DNA of 64,000 nucleotides. Source: Bacillus thuringiensis. GTDB taxonomy: Bacteria > Bacillota > Bacilli > Bacillales > Bacillaceae_G. The notes under the pieces are model-generated. The model searched no databases. It was not told where the DNA came from and worked only from the letters and a program-made list of their open reading frames with translations. This document shows positions 36,908 through 46,754 of the stretch, piece by piece. A program made the position numbers and the translations under genes. How positions within the stretch are numbered: position 1 is the first letter of the stretch; every line of letters starts with the position of its first letter. Location: NCBI RefSeq assembly GCF_001182785.1, contig NZ_CP012099.1, positions 4,462,501 to 4,526,500 of the forward strand. The letters run 5' to 3'.

Positions 36908-38218
36908 TTATTTCTCTGCAACTTGAACTTCTTTTACGTAAGCTGCTTCGAATTTTTGGATGTCGCCTGCGCCCATGAAAATTAGAACGCCGTTTTTATG
37001 TTTCTTTAATACATCCGTTGTTGTATCTGTAATTAGTTCTGCACCGTCAATACGCTTTTGCAGATCTTCAATTGTTAATTCACCTTTGTTTTCGCGTGCT
37101 GATCCGAAAATATCACATAAGTATACTTGGTCAGCTTTGCTTAAGCTTTCAGCGAACTCATCTAAGAACTTTTCTGTACGTGAGAATGTGTGCGGCTGGA
37201 ATACAGCGACAACTTCACGCTCTGGATGCTTTTGACGAGCTGCTTCAATCGTTGCATTAATTTCTGTCGGATGGTGTGCGTAGTCATCGATAATAACTTG
37301 CTCTCCCATTGGCTTTTCATTAAAGCGACGTTTTACGCCTTCAAAAGTTGTTAGCTGATGCTTAACTGCTTCTACATCAACGTTTTCATAATGACAAAGC
37401 GCGATTACTGCTAACGCATTTAATACGCTGTGATTGCCGTATCCTGTAATTTTGAACGTGTCATAGTACGTATTACGAACGAATACATCGAATATCGTGC
37501 CATCTGTTCTCTTTTGGATATTACGTGCTTGGAAATCATTATCTTCTCCAAATCCATAGAAAATAACAGGTACTTTCGCTTGAATTTTTTGAAGTTCTTC
37601 ATCATCTCCACATGCAATAATGCCTTTTTTCACTTGCAATGCCATCTCTTGGAATGCATTGAATACATCATTGATGTCTGTAAAATAATCTGGATGATCA
37701 AAATCAATATTCGTCATAATTGCATAGTCTGGATTGTAAGACAAGAAATGACGACGATACTCACAAGCTTCAAATACAAAATACTTACTATTTTCTACCC
37801 CATGCCCTGTTCCATCTCCAATAAGGTAAGATGTCGGATGTGCGCCTTGCATTACATGGGCTAACAAACCTGTTGTTGATGTTTTTCCATGTGCACCAGT
37901 TACAGCAACACTTGTGTATTGGCTCATCAGGTCACCTAAGAAGTGATGGTAGCGATGTACTGGGATGTTTAATTCTTTTGCTGCTACGATTTCTTCATGC
38001 GTATCAGGAAATGCATTTCCTGCAATAATCACTTGTCCTTCTTCTACATTATTCTTATCAAAAGGAAGGATCGAGATACTACGCTTTTCCAACGCTGTTT
38101 GTGTAAAGAAACGCTTTTCATAATCAGACCCTTGAACAGTATGCTTCATATCATGAAGAATTTGCGCTAATGAACTCATTCCTGTTCCTTTAATTCCTAC
38201 AAAATGGTAAACTGTCAT
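36908..38218 (-). CDS. murC: UDP-N-acetylmuramate--L-alanine ligase
   Basis: MurC adds L-alanine to UDP-MurNAc, the first step of the peptidoglycan stem peptide. The 436 residues show the N-terminal Rossmann-like domain ([17 protein letters not shown]), the ATP-binding loop [10 protein letters not shown] (about 108-117) and the C-terminal ligase domain with YAHHPTEI (about 293-300). AGGTTCTTTAAG-type spacing precedes ATG 38218. Position next to sftA matches B. subtilis. Confidence 0.96.
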   Translation of the reverse strand: MTVYHFVGIKGTGMSSLAQILHDMKHTVQGSDYEKRFFTQTALEKRSISILPFDKNNVEEGQVIIAGNAFPDTHEEIVAAKELNIPVHRYHHFLGDLMSQYTSVAVTGAHGKTSTTGLLAHVMQGAHPTSYLIGDGTGHGVENSKYFVFEACEYRRHFLSYNPDYAIMTNIDFDHPDYFTDINDVFNAFQEMALQVKKGIIACGDDEELQKIQAKVPVIFYGFGEDNDFQARNIQKRTDGTIFDVFVRNTYYDTFKITGYGNHSVLNALAVIALCHYENVDVEAVKHQLTTFEGVKRRFNEKPMGEQVIIDDYAHHPTEINATIEAARQKHPEREVVAVFQPHTFSRTEKFLDEFAESLSKADQVYLCDIFGSARENKGELTIEDLQKRIDGAELITDTTTDVLKKHKNGVLIFMGAGDIQKFEAAYVKEVQVAEK

Positions 38219-38429
38219 CTTAAAGAACCTCCAACATTTCGAACTAATACAACGGCCTATCTATAAGACAGTATATGAATCTTTTCTTATTTTGGTAATC
38301 ATCATACATTTTTGATGTAGTGAAGTTATTCTTTCCCTTCACTTATCAGGATAAACTCGTACGTACTTCTTTATATGTCCATAACAAGTCCATTATAGCA
38401 AAAAAGAAGCCGCTATACTATGATAACAG

Positions 38430-38463
38430 AAAAACTGATAGGGTCAATCACCTATCAGTTTTT
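38430..38463 (-). terminator. Terminator of the nicotinate phosphoribosyltransferase gene
   Basis: AAAAACTGATAGG and CCTATCAGTTTTT form a perfect 13-base stem with an 8-base loop. Confidence 0.88.
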
Positions 38464-38470
38464 CTCTCTT

Positions 38471-39589
38471 TTACATATCTTCTCTTTTTTCTAATTGAAC
38501 ACGCTCTAAACGTGGGTTTGGACGATATTTACGACCAGCTTTTGCTTCTGGTTTCCCATTTAACTCTACATTATCACCAGTAAAGCCAATATTCATTTTT
38601 AACAAGCTACTTCCTACCCCGTATATGTCAACAGGTACCTTTTGAGCTTCAAATTCACGAATACGCTTTTCATCAAATCCACCAGTTACAACGATGTCTA
38701 CATGCTGGAATCCTTCTTCATCAAGCGCCTTGCGAAGTGCAAATACAAGCGATGGGTTTACACCACGTGGATCAAATGTTCCAAGTACTTCTGGGTGGCG
38801 AATAAAGTATTGATCAATCATTGTGCGAGACGTATCTACACGCACACCTTTTAATGTTGATCCAAATTCACGCGCTACACGAAGTGCATCTGTAATAACA
38901 TCATTATTGTAATCAATGAGTACAACTAATTCATCTTCTGGGAATTTCTTATGATATGCTTTTGCCGCTTCTACAACATCACCATTAAACATTTGAATTA
39001 ATGCGTGAGGCATTGTTCCCATACCACTTCTGCCCCACCATTCATTCATCGCATGCGTCGCTTGTGCGCTCATACCTCCGATGTATGCTGCATAACCATC
39101 ACCAGCTTGTTGTGTATAATGATCGTCACGATCTCCCATGAAAATAACTGGTTTTTCTTTATCTACACTACGTGCAGCTTGGACAACATTATATACGTTT
39201 GTTGCAACCGATGTACGACGAGCTAAAATCCCATCAATTACACCTTCTAAAAATCCGAAATTCTCATAAGGACCATGAATTGTTAACACTGTTTCAAATG
39301 GACTAATTTTATCGCCATCTTTTAAAGAGTGAATCTCAAGTTCCTCAGGATTTTTAGCGAATGTTTGCAGCAATGCAATCACTTCATCTGTTCCGCAAAG
39401 GACTGCATTTTCTTTTTGGAAAAATTGCATCGTTACAACACTTTTCGGGCGAAATTCTTCAATAATTTCTCTAGTTTTTAAAAAGTAAACGGCGGAGAAC
39501 CAACCTTCCCCAACGCGTTCGTCAAATTTAAATGTTTTATTTGTTAGTCGATTTATTTCACCTTTTAATTTTAATTCAATTTCTTTCAT
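38471..39589 (-). CDS. Nicotinate phosphoribosyltransferase
   Basis: The enzyme makes nicotinate mononucleotide from nicotinate and PRPP for NAD salvage. The 372 residues have the NAPRTase barrel signatures: GVIDGILARRTSVATNVY (about 115-132), GGMSAQATHAMNEWWG (about 171-186, including the His modified in related enzymes), LIDYNNDV, RVDTSR (about 252-257) and VTGGFDEKRI. It is shorter than the E. coli PncB type and belongs to the clostridial/archaeal-like subgroup. The closely following upstream gene sftA runs in the same direction, separated by about 60 bases. Confidence 0.88.
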   Translation of the reverse strand: MKEIELKLKGEINRLTNKTFKFDERVGEGWFSAVYFLKTREIIEEFRPKSVVTMQFFQKENAVLCGTDEVIALLQTFAKNPEELEIHSLKDGDKISPFETVLTIHGPYENFGFLEGVIDGILARRTSVATNVYNVVQAARSVDKEKPVIFMGDRDDHYTQQAGDGYAAYIGGMSAQATHAMNEWWGRSGMGTMPHALIQMFNGDVVEAAKAYHKKFPEDELVVLIDYNNDVITDALRVAREFGSTLKGVRVDTSRTMIDQYFIRHPEVLGTFDPRGVNPSLVFALRKALDEEGFQHVDIVVTGGFDEKRIREFEAQKVPVDIYGVGSSLLKMNIGFTGDNVELNGKPEAKAGRKYRPNPRLERVQLEKREDM

Positions 39590-39650
39590 GTCGCTTTACT
39601 CCCTACTTTACTATCCAACATTTTCTATTAGTATACAGCAAAACCGTGGA

Positions 39651-42600
39651 CTATACATTCGTTTCCTGCATAGCAGCAAATTCATCCTCAGAAATAAGGA
39701 CATCTCTCGGCTTAGTTCCTCTCGCTTCAGAAATAATCCCTTGCGATTCCATCTCTTCAATGAGACGTGCTGCGCGATTATAACCAATACGGAATTTTCG
39801 CTGTACAGAAGATGTGGACGCTCCCCCTTGTTCTACAACAAATTGACATGCATCAAAGAACAGCTCATCTTCCGACTCAGCCTGTTCTGTTTTCGCTAAT
39901 AAATCCTCTTGCTTAAATAAGTAATTCGGCTTCATTTGCTTTCTCACATGATCAACTGTTTTTTCAATCTCATCATCCGATACATATACACCTTGTACAC
40001 GAACTGGCTTAGATGTGCCGTTCCCTAAAAATAACATATCACCACGGCCAAGTAATTTTTCCGCGCCCCCAATATCGATAATCGTACGTGAATCAACTTG
40101 AGATGATACAGTAAACGCAATACGCGTTGGAATATTTGATTTAATTAAACCTGTAATAACATCTACAGATGGACGCTGCGTCGCAACTAATAAATGAATG
40201 CCACAAGCACGTGCTTTTTGCGCAATACGACAAATCGCTTCCTCAACATCACCCGGTGCTACCATCATTAAATCGGCTAACTCATCAATAACGATAACGA
40301 TATAAGGTAATGTCTCACCTGGAATATCTCGCTCGCTTACAATTGTATTATAGCGAGTTAAATCACGAGCACCAGCATGAGCAAACAATTCATAACGACG
40401 CTCCATTTCATCAACTGCCCACTTTAACGCAGCTGTCGCTGCTTTTACATCCGTAATAACAGGTGCTACAAGATGCGGAACAGAATTGTATGGCGCAAGC
40501 TCAACCATCTTCGGATCAATTAACATTAACTTTACTTCATGTGGTTTCGCTTTATATAAAATACTCGTTAAAATCGCGTTAATACACACACTTTTACCTG
40601 AACCCGTTGCACCCGCAATAAGTCCGTGCGGCATTTTCCGAATATCCGTTACAATTGGATCACCTGAAATATCAAGTCCAAGCGCAACAGTAAGTGGCGA
40701 TTCACTCTTTGTGAATACAGGACTTCTTAAAATCTCACGAAGAAATACCGGCTTACTTTCTTTATTTGGAACTTCAATTCCAATCGCACTCTTTCCTGGA
40801 ATCGGCGCTTCAATACGAATATCTTTCGCAGCTAAACTTAACTTAATATCATCACTTAAATTTGTAATTTTATTTACTTTCACGCCTGGGTCTGGTTGTA
40901 CTTCAAAACGAGTTACTGCTGGCCCTTGCGATACATTAATAACATGTGCTCCAACATGAAAATTATTAAACGTTGTATCTAATAATTCTTTTTGCTCATC
41001 TAACCACTCTGTATTATCTAGTGTTGATTGCTGTGGAATTGACAACAACGCTAATGGCGGAACAGTATATGTCGGTGGTGTGTGCAATACATTTCGCATA
41101 TCGTTCTCTCTTTGATTGACAACATATGCTTTCTCTTTTGGTTCTGTACTTGAAATTGGCTTTTGTACTTGCTCTACCACTACTTGCTGCATTGGTTGCT
41201 CTTCCACTTGTGGTTCTACTACCACTTGCTGCATTGGTTGCTCTTCCACTTGTGATTCTACTACCACCTGTTGCATTGGTTGCTCTTCCACTTGTGATTC
41301 TACTACCACTTGCTGCATTGGTTGCTCTTCCACTTGTGATTCTACTACCACTTGCTGCATTGGTTGTTCTTTCACTTGTGGTTCTACTACCACTTGCTGC
41401 ATTGGTTGCTCTTCCACTTGTGGTTCTACTACCACTTGCTGCATTGGTTGCTCTTCCACTTGTGATTCTACTACCACCTGTTGCATTGGTTGCTCTTCCA
41501 CTTGTGATTCTACTACCTCTTGTTGCATTGGTTGTTTTTTCACTTGTGGTTCTGCTACCTCTTGTTGCACTGGCTTATTCTCTACTCGTACATTAACAGA
41601 AGGCGGCATTGCATTTGCTCTAGCTGCATGTCTTTCCATTAATCGTGTTCTATCTTGTTTCAGCATAACAACATTAAATGGTACATGACGCTTTTTCTCA
41701 CGTTTTGGTTCTTCTTTTTGTACAACTGGTTGTTCTTCTACGACCGGTGCTTCTTCTACAACTGATTGTTCTTCTGCGACTGGTGCTTCTTCTACAACTC
41801 GTTTATTTTCTTCTGTTTCTGCAATTAAAACATTCGCAAAGCTTTGAACATCGTTCTTTGTCTGTTCATCAGCCTCAGCTACATGTATGAATTCACTGTT
41901 TTGTTCAATTACTTCATCTTCTTGCTGAATTTCCTCAAGTGCTACAAATGTCTCTACTACAGGCGCTTTTGTTTCTGCGATCACTTCTACTTCTTCTAGC
42001 TCTTCTGTTTCCGCAATTACTTCTACTTCTTCTGACTCTTCCGCTTCTGCAATTACTTCCACTTCTTCTAGCTCTTCTGCTTCTGCAATCACTTCCACTT
42101 CTTCTGTTTCCGCAATCACTTCCACTTCTTCTAGCTCTTCTGTTTCTGTAATTACTTCTACTTCTTCTGACTCTTCCGCTTCTGCAATTACTTCCACTTC
42201 TTCTGTTTCTGCAATTACTTCTACTTCTTCTAGCTCTTCTGCTTCTGCAATCACTTCTACTTCTTCTGACTCTTCCGTTTCTGCAATTACTTCCACTTCT
42301 TCTGTTTCTTCTGTTTCTGCGATTACTTCCACTTCTTCTGTTTCTTCTGTTTCTGCAATTACTTCTACTTCTTCTAGCTCTTCTGCTTCTGCAATCACTT
42401 CTACTTCTTCTGACTCTTCCGTTTCTGCAATTACTTCTACTTCTTCTAGCTCTTCTGTTTCTGTAATTACTTCCACTTCTTCTAGTTCTTCTGGTATTTC
42501 CACAATGATTGTTTCTTCAAGTTTTTCTTCTGCTTTGACAATCACTGATTCTTGTGAAGTTTGCTTTTCTACTTCAATAGTAGGTTGTTCTATTTCTGTA

Positions 42601-43535
42601 TTACGTTTAATTTCTTCTGATAATATTGTATCCTCGTGCTCTACTTTAGAAGCTACTACTTCTTCTTGTAGATTGTTTTCGTTTAACACCACTACATCTT
42701 TTTCTAGCTTAGCACTTTCCATCTGCTCAGCTACTGTTTTATGAAGTAATTCATCCGCTGAAACTTCCTGCGGTGTACTCATTTCTTGAATCACTTCTTT
42801 TTCTTCTACTAAAGGCTCTTGGCGTTCAATTTCATAACCGTTTTTCTCTAGCCATTGATCAACAACTGATTTTTCTTTCTTTTTATCTTGTTGACCAACT
42901 GATTCATGACTAGGCGAAGAAGACGTTGCTTGCCCTTCTGAGAAATCCGATAATGTATATCCTTTTTTCTCTAACCATGCATCAACAACTGCTTTGCCCT
43001 CTACAGATATTTCAAGATCTTCTCTTTCCTTTACTTCCTCCTGCTTTTCTTCCTTTTTCTCTACAGAAGGACGATTATATCCGTAAATTGGCGAAATCAT
43101 TTCTGTTGGACGAAATGGTCTACGGTTACTTTCTTGCACTGGTGCAGATGCCTTTTTAATGACAGACTCTCGCTCCGGTTCATATTGCACTTCCGGTTCT
43201 TCATATGTAGAAACTACCTTCTCCACATACGGTCGTCTGCTTCTTTCCACTTTTATTCCTCTTTGAATAGGCTGATCTTCATACGTTACAGCTTGAACAG
43301 GTTGTTCTTCAAAATGCCCTGCTTCTATAACATCCTCTTCATCAAACCCATTATCCGGTACTAATGGAAAACGGCATTTACCTGCATTCCTACTTGCCAT
43401 TTGTGCTTCTCTTGCTTCAGTGTAGTGGTTTACACGCGGAATTTTCGGCTGACTTTCCATTTGCTTTGGTACTTCTTTATTCATCGCTGTTTGTTCTTCC
43501 TCTTTGTTAAACAGCTTTTTCATCCAATCTAACAT
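39651..43535 (-). CDS. sftA: DNA translocase SftA (FtsK/SpoIIIE family) with expanded repeats
   Basis: SftA is a soluble, septum-associated DNA pump that clears chromosomes from the closing septum. The C-terminal third is a complete FtsK motor: Walker A GATGSGKS near 975-982, Walker B VIVIDELADLMM, VATQRPSVDVITG, and a DNA-reading winged helix at the end (FVVEQGGASTSSVQRKF). There is no membrane segment. The N-terminus has two related blocks, VVDAWLEKKGYTL and VVDQWLEKNGYEI. The linker contains about 15 EVEVIAETEELE-type units and nine or ten 14-residue QPMQQVVVESQVEE units. With 1294 residues it is far longer than the roughly 950 of B. subtilis. ATG 43535 is preferred over an upstream GTG. 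Confidence 0.93.
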   Translation of the reverse strand: MLDWMKKLFNKEEEQTAMNKEVPKQMESQPKIPRVNHYTEAREAQMASRNAGKCRFPLVPDNGFDEEDVIEAGHFEEQPVQAVTYEDQPIQRGIKVERSRRPYVEKVVSTYEEPEVQYEPERESVIKKASAPVQESNRRPFRPTEMISPIYGYNRPSVEKKEEKQEEVKEREDLEISVEGKAVVDAWLEKKGYTLSDFSEGQATSSSPSHESVGQQDKKKEKSVVDQWLEKNGYEIERQEPLVEEKEVIQEMSTPQEVSADELLHKTVAEQMESAKLEKDVVVLNENNLQEEVVASKVEHEDTILSEEIKRNTEIEQPTIEVEKQTSQESVIVKAEEKLEETIIVEIPEELEEVEVITETEELEEVEVIAETEESEEVEVIAEAEELEEVEVIAETEETEEVEVIAETEETEEVEVIAETEESEEVEVIAEAEELEEVEVIAETEEVEVIAEAEESEEVEVITETEELEEVEVIAETEEVEVIAEAEELEEVEVIAEAEESEEVEVIAETEELEEVEVIAETKAPVVETFVALEEIQQEDEVIEQNSEFIHVAEADEQTKNDVQSFANVLIAETEENKRVVEEAPVAEEQSVVEEAPVVEEQPVVQKEEPKREKKRHVPFNVVMLKQDRTRLMERHAARANAMPPSVNVRVENKPVQQEVAEPQVKKQPMQQEVVESQVEEQPMQQVVVESQVEEQPMQQVVVEPQVEEQPMQQVVVEPQVKEQPMQQVVVESQVEEQPMQQVVVESQVEEQPMQQVVVESQVEEQPMQQVVVEPQVEEQPMQQVVVEQVQKPISSTEPKEKAYVVNQRENDMRNVLHTPPTYTVPPLALLSIPQQSTLDNTEWLDEQKELLDTTFNNFHVGAHVINVSQGPAVTRFEVQPDPGVKVNKITNLSDDIKLSLAAKDIRIEAPIPGKSAIGIEVPNKESKPVFLREILRSPVFTKSESPLTVALGLDISGDPIVTDIRKMPHGLIAGATGSGKSVCINAILTSILYKAKPHEVKLMLIDPKMVELAPYNSVPHLVAPVITDVKAATAALKWAVDEMERRYELFAHAGARDLTRYNTIVSERDIPGETLPYIVIVIDELADLMMVAPGDVEEAICRIAQKARACGIHLLVATQRPSVDVITGLIKSNIPTRIAFTVSSQVDSRTIIDIGGAEKLLGRGDMLFLGNGTSKPVRVQGVYVSDDEIEKTVDHVRKQMKPNYLFKQEDLLAKTEQAESEDELFFDACQFVVEQGGASTSSVQRKFRIGYNRAARLIEEMESQGIISEARGTKPRDVLISEDEFAAMQETNV
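41175..41565 (-). repeat. 42-base in-frame tandem repeat in sftA
   Basis: The string ATTGGTTG recurs nine times at exact 42-base steps (41191, 41233, 41275, 41317, 41359, 41401, 41443, 41485, 41527). Each unit encodes QPMQQVVVE(S/P)QVEE. Several neighbouring units are identical or nearly so, as expected of a variable-number tract. Confidence 0.92.
41985..42495 (-). repeat. 36-base (and 27-base) in-frame tandem repeat in sftA
   Basis: About 15 units encode EVEVIAETEELE and variants (AEAEE, TETEE, SEE, TEE); at two places a nine-residue unit EVEVIAETE is used. The frame is kept throughout because both unit lengths are multiples of three. Confidence 0.88.
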
Positions 43536-43660
43536 GCTTACCACTCTTTCTACTAAATAGTAACATCCTTTATTGTATCAGCATTCGGCAAAAAGTGCAG
43601 GTAAAATTAAGCATGTCATATTTATCCACAATATTCTAATTTACGAGTGTTTTCATATGG

Positions 43661-43689
43661 AAAAACGCAGCCTTTCATGTAAGACTGCG
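43661..43689 (-). terminator. Terminator of the amidase gene
   Basis: CGCAG and CTGCG with extra pairing flank an 11- to 14-base loop, and TTTTTCC follows on the minus strand. It is weaker than most terminators here. Confidence 0.55.
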
Positions 43690-43690
43690 C

Positions 43691-44644
43691 TTAAGCTTTA
43701 CTCCTCCGATATTCATCAACACTATCCGTTACACTTTGCAATAAAGAATTTACATACTGCGGGTCAGATAATTTTTTATCCTCTTCATGGTTTGACATAA
43801 ACCCAAGTTCTAATAGTACACCAGGAACTTTTGCCCAATTAAATCCAGAAAGATCATCCCTGAATTTAATTCCATTCACTTTCACTTGCTGATTCTCTCT
43901 CATTTTATTTACAATCGTTTGAGAGATTTGAAGACTTTCCGCATAAATCTCTTTCGTGTACGGACTTCCTTCTGCCGGCGTTAATACAGCAAATCCACTT
44001 TGATTCGGATTTTCAGAACCATCTGCATGAAGACGTAAAAATAAATTTGCCTTATGATTATTTGCGAATGTCGCTCGTTCTTTATTACTTATATCAACGT
44101 CTTGTGACGTTCTCGTCATTAATACTTGTATTCCCTTTGCTTCTAACTTTTCTTTTAATACGAAAGCCATTTCTAATACAAGTACAGCCTCTCTTTTTTT
44201 CGTCACAACACCAGTTGTACCATCTGTCACTTTATATTTTTTCGTTGTTGCCCCTGGTCCAATCGGCTCTAAATTTAAATTCGCTTTTTGTTGATGCCCT
44301 GGATCAATAACGACGAGAAACTTTCCTTGTTTTTCATTACTCTCTACTTTTTGTTCATTATTTTGCACTGGTTGCTCAGTTGGCTGCACCGGCATAGTTT
44401 CTTCTTCTTTCTTTTCCTCGGCTGATACTTCCTCTTGCCTATGTTCTACTTGTTCATTCGTTTGAATTGCTTGCGATTCTTCTTTCTTTTCTTCTTGTTG
44501 CTTTTCTATCGGTGCGTCTTCTTTGTTAGCTTTTCTTTTCTCTTGTATAGAAGATGTAGTTTCTTTTTTCGGCTGCTCTTGTGAACAACCAGCCATATAT
44601 ATTCCAATGAATGCAATCATGCCCATTATTTTTATATACTTCAT
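43691..44644 (-). CDS. N-acetylmuramoyl-L-alanine amidase, lipoprotein (Amidase_3)
   Basis: The 317 residues begin with a lipoprotein signal (lipobox MAGC, Cys20), continue with a low-complexity Glu/Gln/Lys linker (about 22-105), and end in an Amidase_3 zinc hydrolase domain. Expected zinc ligands and catalytic Glu are visible: His in VIDPGHQ (about 118), Glu in KREAVLVLE, His in LRLHADG and Glu in LLELGFMSN. It should cut the amide between MurNAc and the stem peptide at the outer face of the membrane. The extra GATTKKYKVTDGTTG insertion is common in spore/cell-separation amidases of bacilli. It lies upstream of sftA but is separately terminated. Confidence 0.87.
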   Translation of the reverse strand: MKYIKIMGMIAFIGIYMAGCSQEQPKKETTSSIQEKRKANKEDAPIEKQQEEKKEESQAIQTNEQVEHRQEEVSAEEKKEEETMPVQPTEQPVQNNEQKVESNEKQGKFLVVIDPGHQQKANLNLEPIGPGATTKKYKVTDGTTGVVTKKREAVLVLEMAFVLKEKLEAKGIQVLMTRTSQDVDISNKERATFANNHKANLFLRLHADGSENPNQSGFAVLTPAEGSPYTKEIYAESLQISQTIVNKMRENQQVKVNGIKFRDDLSGFNWAKVPGVLLELGFMSNHEEDKKLSDPQYVNSLLQSVTDSVDEYRRSKA

Positions 44645-44684
44645 ACTTCTCTCCTATCACTTTGCACCAGATTCAAAGTTTTTC

Positions 44685-45029
44685 TTATAATTGCCCTATA
44701 ATCTCATCCATATTTCCAATATAAACTGGCTGCCATGTTTCTGTACCACGTTCTGCAGTATAAACTGGATAAGCGTCATCATCTATATTTACGAAAATCG
44801 GATCGCCCATATCCGTTTCATATCCAATTGCAATCCATCCTTCTTGCCACTTTCCGTTTTCTTCACTTATTAATGACTTTTTATGTTTATCATATCGGTA
44901 ACCGATTTGTCCTTTTTCTAATTCACTTTCACTAAACACATATATTTCATAAGTACCTAGCTCAACATCTTGCTGTTTTGAAATTTCAATTCGTTTTAGA
45001 AGTTCTGCGATTTTTGGTTGTTGTTTCAT
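44685..45029 (-). CDS. SMI1/KNR4 (SUKH)-like protein
   Basis: The 114 residues contain EGWIAIGYETDMGDPIFVNI, then DDAYPVYTAERGTETWQPVYI and NMDEIIGQL, the strand order seen in the second half of SMI1/KNR4 domains; the usual N-terminal helix is short. SUKH proteins are often immunity proteins to toxins, but no toxin gene is adjacent, so I make no claim. AGGGGA precedes the ATG. The gene is isolated, with a repeat-filled gap before ytpR. Confidence 0.55.
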   Translation of the reverse strand: MKQQPKIAELLKRIEISKQQDVELGTYEIYVFSESELEKGQIGYRYDKHKKSLISEENGKWQEGWIAIGYETDMGDPIFVNIDDDAYPVYTAERGTETWQPVYIGNMDEIIGQL

Positions 45030-45115
45030 ACGTCTATCCCCTTCTATTTTTCTAAATTTTAACTAGTTTGTTTATAAAATACAATATAGATTTTAAGAAA
45101 AAAGGTGACATCCTT

Positions 45116-45205
45116 ATCATATTAACGATTTTTTGAGTATATCTATCACAACTCTCAATATATCAACGATTCAACACGAAATTTCGACTTACCAACAAAA
45201 ATGAC
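45116..45205 (+). repeat. GCGATT-family repeat, diverged two-unit copy
   Basis: ACGATT cores start at 45125 and 45166, 41 bases apart, in TATTAACGATTTTTT and TATATCAACGATT contexts, and the array ends TTTCGACTTACCAACAAAAA. It abuts the ytpR terminator at 45209. Confidence 0.68.
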
Positions 45206-45208
45206 AAA

Positions 45209-45242
45209 AAAAGAGGCTGTCCAAAAGGACAACCTCTCTTTT
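45209..45242 (-). terminator. ytpR terminator
   Basis: AAGAGGCTGTCC and GGACAACCTCTCTT pair with small imperfections around AAAA, and a T run follows on both sides. Confidence 0.82.
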
Positions 45243-45252
45243 CTTATATCAA

Positions 45253-45867
45253 TTAAAATTTAAACTCTTGTCCAACTTCAAAGCTATCTTCTAATACAAG
45301 AATACCTTTTTCTTGTGGAGCGTCTGGAAGCTCTAATTCACGTGCAGAGCAGATCATTCCAGAAGAAGGAACACCGCGAAGCTCAGCTGGCTTGATTAAC
45401 ATACCGCTTGGCATTACAGCACCGATTTTTGCAACGACAACTTTTTGTCCTGCATCAACGTTTGGTGCGCCACATACGATTTGTAATGTTTCTGTACCGA
45501 TTTCTACTTTACAGATGTTTAACTTATCAGCATTTGGATGCTTTTCTTTTTCAGCTACATAACCTACAACAAATTTCGGAGAAAGATCTGCTTCTACTGT
45601 TTCTTCAAAGCCGTTCTTCGCTAAAATTTCGTTGATTTTCTCAACAAGCTCTTTCGTTAATGTAAGGTTACCTGTTTCCGTTACTTCTAAATAAGAAGAT
45701 GCATTAAAGATGTTGAATCCTCCCGTTACGTTGCTTTCACGATCATAAACGCGAGCAACATCTCCTTTGCGATCAAAAGTACGGTTCTCTAAAGTAATAT
45801 CTTGTAAGGCAACAATTAAAGTGTCACCAATTCCTTCAAGGTTGTAAAAAACGTTCACTTCGTTCAT
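45253..45867 (-). CDS. ytpR: YtpR, tRNA-binding domain protein
   Basis: The 204 residues carry an N-terminal DUF4479-type region and a C-terminal EMAP/tRNA-binding OB domain (about 95-200; [24 protein letters not shown], shown in parts [12 protein letters not shown] and [21 protein letters not shown]) as in PheT beta subunits. It probably binds tRNA or another structured RNA; its precise role is unknown. It overlaps ytpQ by four bases. Confidence 0.9.
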   Translation of the reverse strand: MNEVNVFYNLEGIGDTLIVALQDITLENRTFDRKGDVARVYDRESNVTGGFNIFNASSYLEVTETGNLTLTKELVEKINEILAKNGFEETVEADLSPKFVVGYVAEKEKHPNADKLNICKVEIGTETLQIVCGAPNVDAGQKVVVAKIGAVMPSGMLIKPAELRGVPSSGMICSARELELPDAPQEKGILVLEDSFEVGQEFKF

Positions 45868-46676
45868 CCTTTCTCTTTTCCATCTGTCTTCTTCCGATTT
45901 TTCGCTAAAATAAAGATTGGTTCAAATTCTCCTTCTTCATATACGAATGAAAGTGATGTAATCGGAACATGCCCTTCGGCAAAAAATTTCATTGTCATTT
46001 GTGCAATAATATCATAACCGATTTCGTTAACGATATCAGCAATAATTAATACATCTTGGTGAGGAACAGCAACAACCATGTCACCAGAAATCTTTTCACG
46101 CATCGATTGTAGTAACGATTCGTTTAAAATACGCGTCGCATCATACCCATCGTTTGTGTTTAAAAAGTAGAATGTATTACCTGCTACTGTATCCTGCTTA
46201 AATTCATAACCTAATGAGCGAGCATTGAATAATGCCATTTCACGTACTTGTTGTTCTGTAAGCTCTAACTTTTGTAATAAACGCTCATCAATTAGTCGAT
46301 ACGTTTTATTAGAATCTAACGCGTAGTAAATACGTGTTTCCGCCGTATGATCCGTCATAATAAACGGATTTCCTTCTTCTGCTTGTTTCGGGAAAGAAGT
46401 AGAGCGAATAACAGGTAAAATTTTCGCTCCGCTATTTTCTTCTTTATGCATCGCAATTAGCGCTTCTTGTACGTAATAAGCAACCTCTTCAATTGCCTTT
46501 TCTTTGTTCACTTCCCATTTCGCCACAACTCCTGGAAGCGATACGTTAATACCTTTTTTCGAGTCTTTCTGTTCTATACGTAGAACTTCTTTCTCGCTAT
46601 CATACTGAAAGTCCCATTCTGAGCGAGATAATTTCTTCATTAACTCGTCTTTCATCTTTTTACTTGTCATCTTCAT
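45864..46676 (-). CDS. ytpQ: YtpQ, DUF1444 protein
   Basis: The 270 residues match the conserved DUF1444 family by position and content ([42 protein letters not shown] in parts [11 protein letters not shown] and YRLIDERLL). Function is unknown. GGAGG lies eight bases before ATG 46676. It is co-transcribed with ytpR and separated from ytpP by a terminator. Confidence 0.88.
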   Translation of the reverse strand: MKMTSKKMKDELMKKLSRSEWDFQYDSEKEVLRIEQKDSKKGINVSLPGVVAKWEVNKEKAIEEVAYYVQEALIAMHKEENSGAKILPVIRSTSFPKQAEEGNPFIMTDHTAETRIYYALDSNKTYRLIDERLLQKLELTEQQVREMALFNARSLGYEFKQDTVAGNTFYFLNTNDGYDATRILNESLLQSMREKISGDMVVAVPHQDVLIIADIVNEIGYDIIAQMTMKFFAEGHVPITSLSFVYEEGEFEPIFILAKNRKKTDGKEKG

Positions 46677-46693
46677 CTCTTTTTCCTCCCTTC

Positions 46694-46729
46694 CAAAAAA
46701 ATAACCTCCCCCGCGAAGGTAGAGGTTGT
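46694..46729 (-). terminator. ytpP terminator
   Basis: AACCTC and GAGGTT with extra GC pairing surround a short loop, and ATTTTTTT follows on the minus strand between ytpP and ytpQ. Confidence 0.75.
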
Positions 46730-46754
46730 TTTACAATTCAATTGGCAAATTGCC

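Noticed and set aside
37430..37864. A 144-residue plus-strand frame inside murC
   Set aside because: It is a shadow of the well-supported murC gene with Ile/Cys-rich content and no start signal.
41175..41565. Regular 42-base repeats resembling a CRISPR array
   Set aside because: Units are contiguous with no unique spacers, keep the reading frame and lie inside a gene; no cas genes are present.
41116..41688. A plus-strand frame rich in Cys and Thr repeats (TTTCCIGCSSTC), opposite sftA
   Set aside because: It is the antisense of the 42-base repeat in sftA; periodic codons keep the frame open. It has no ribosome site and the sftA frame is clearly the real one.
41939..42495. Leu-rich plus-strand frames across the acidic repeat of sftA
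   Set aside because: Reading GAA-rich codons backwards gives Leu/Ser/Phe-rich open frames by composition alone.
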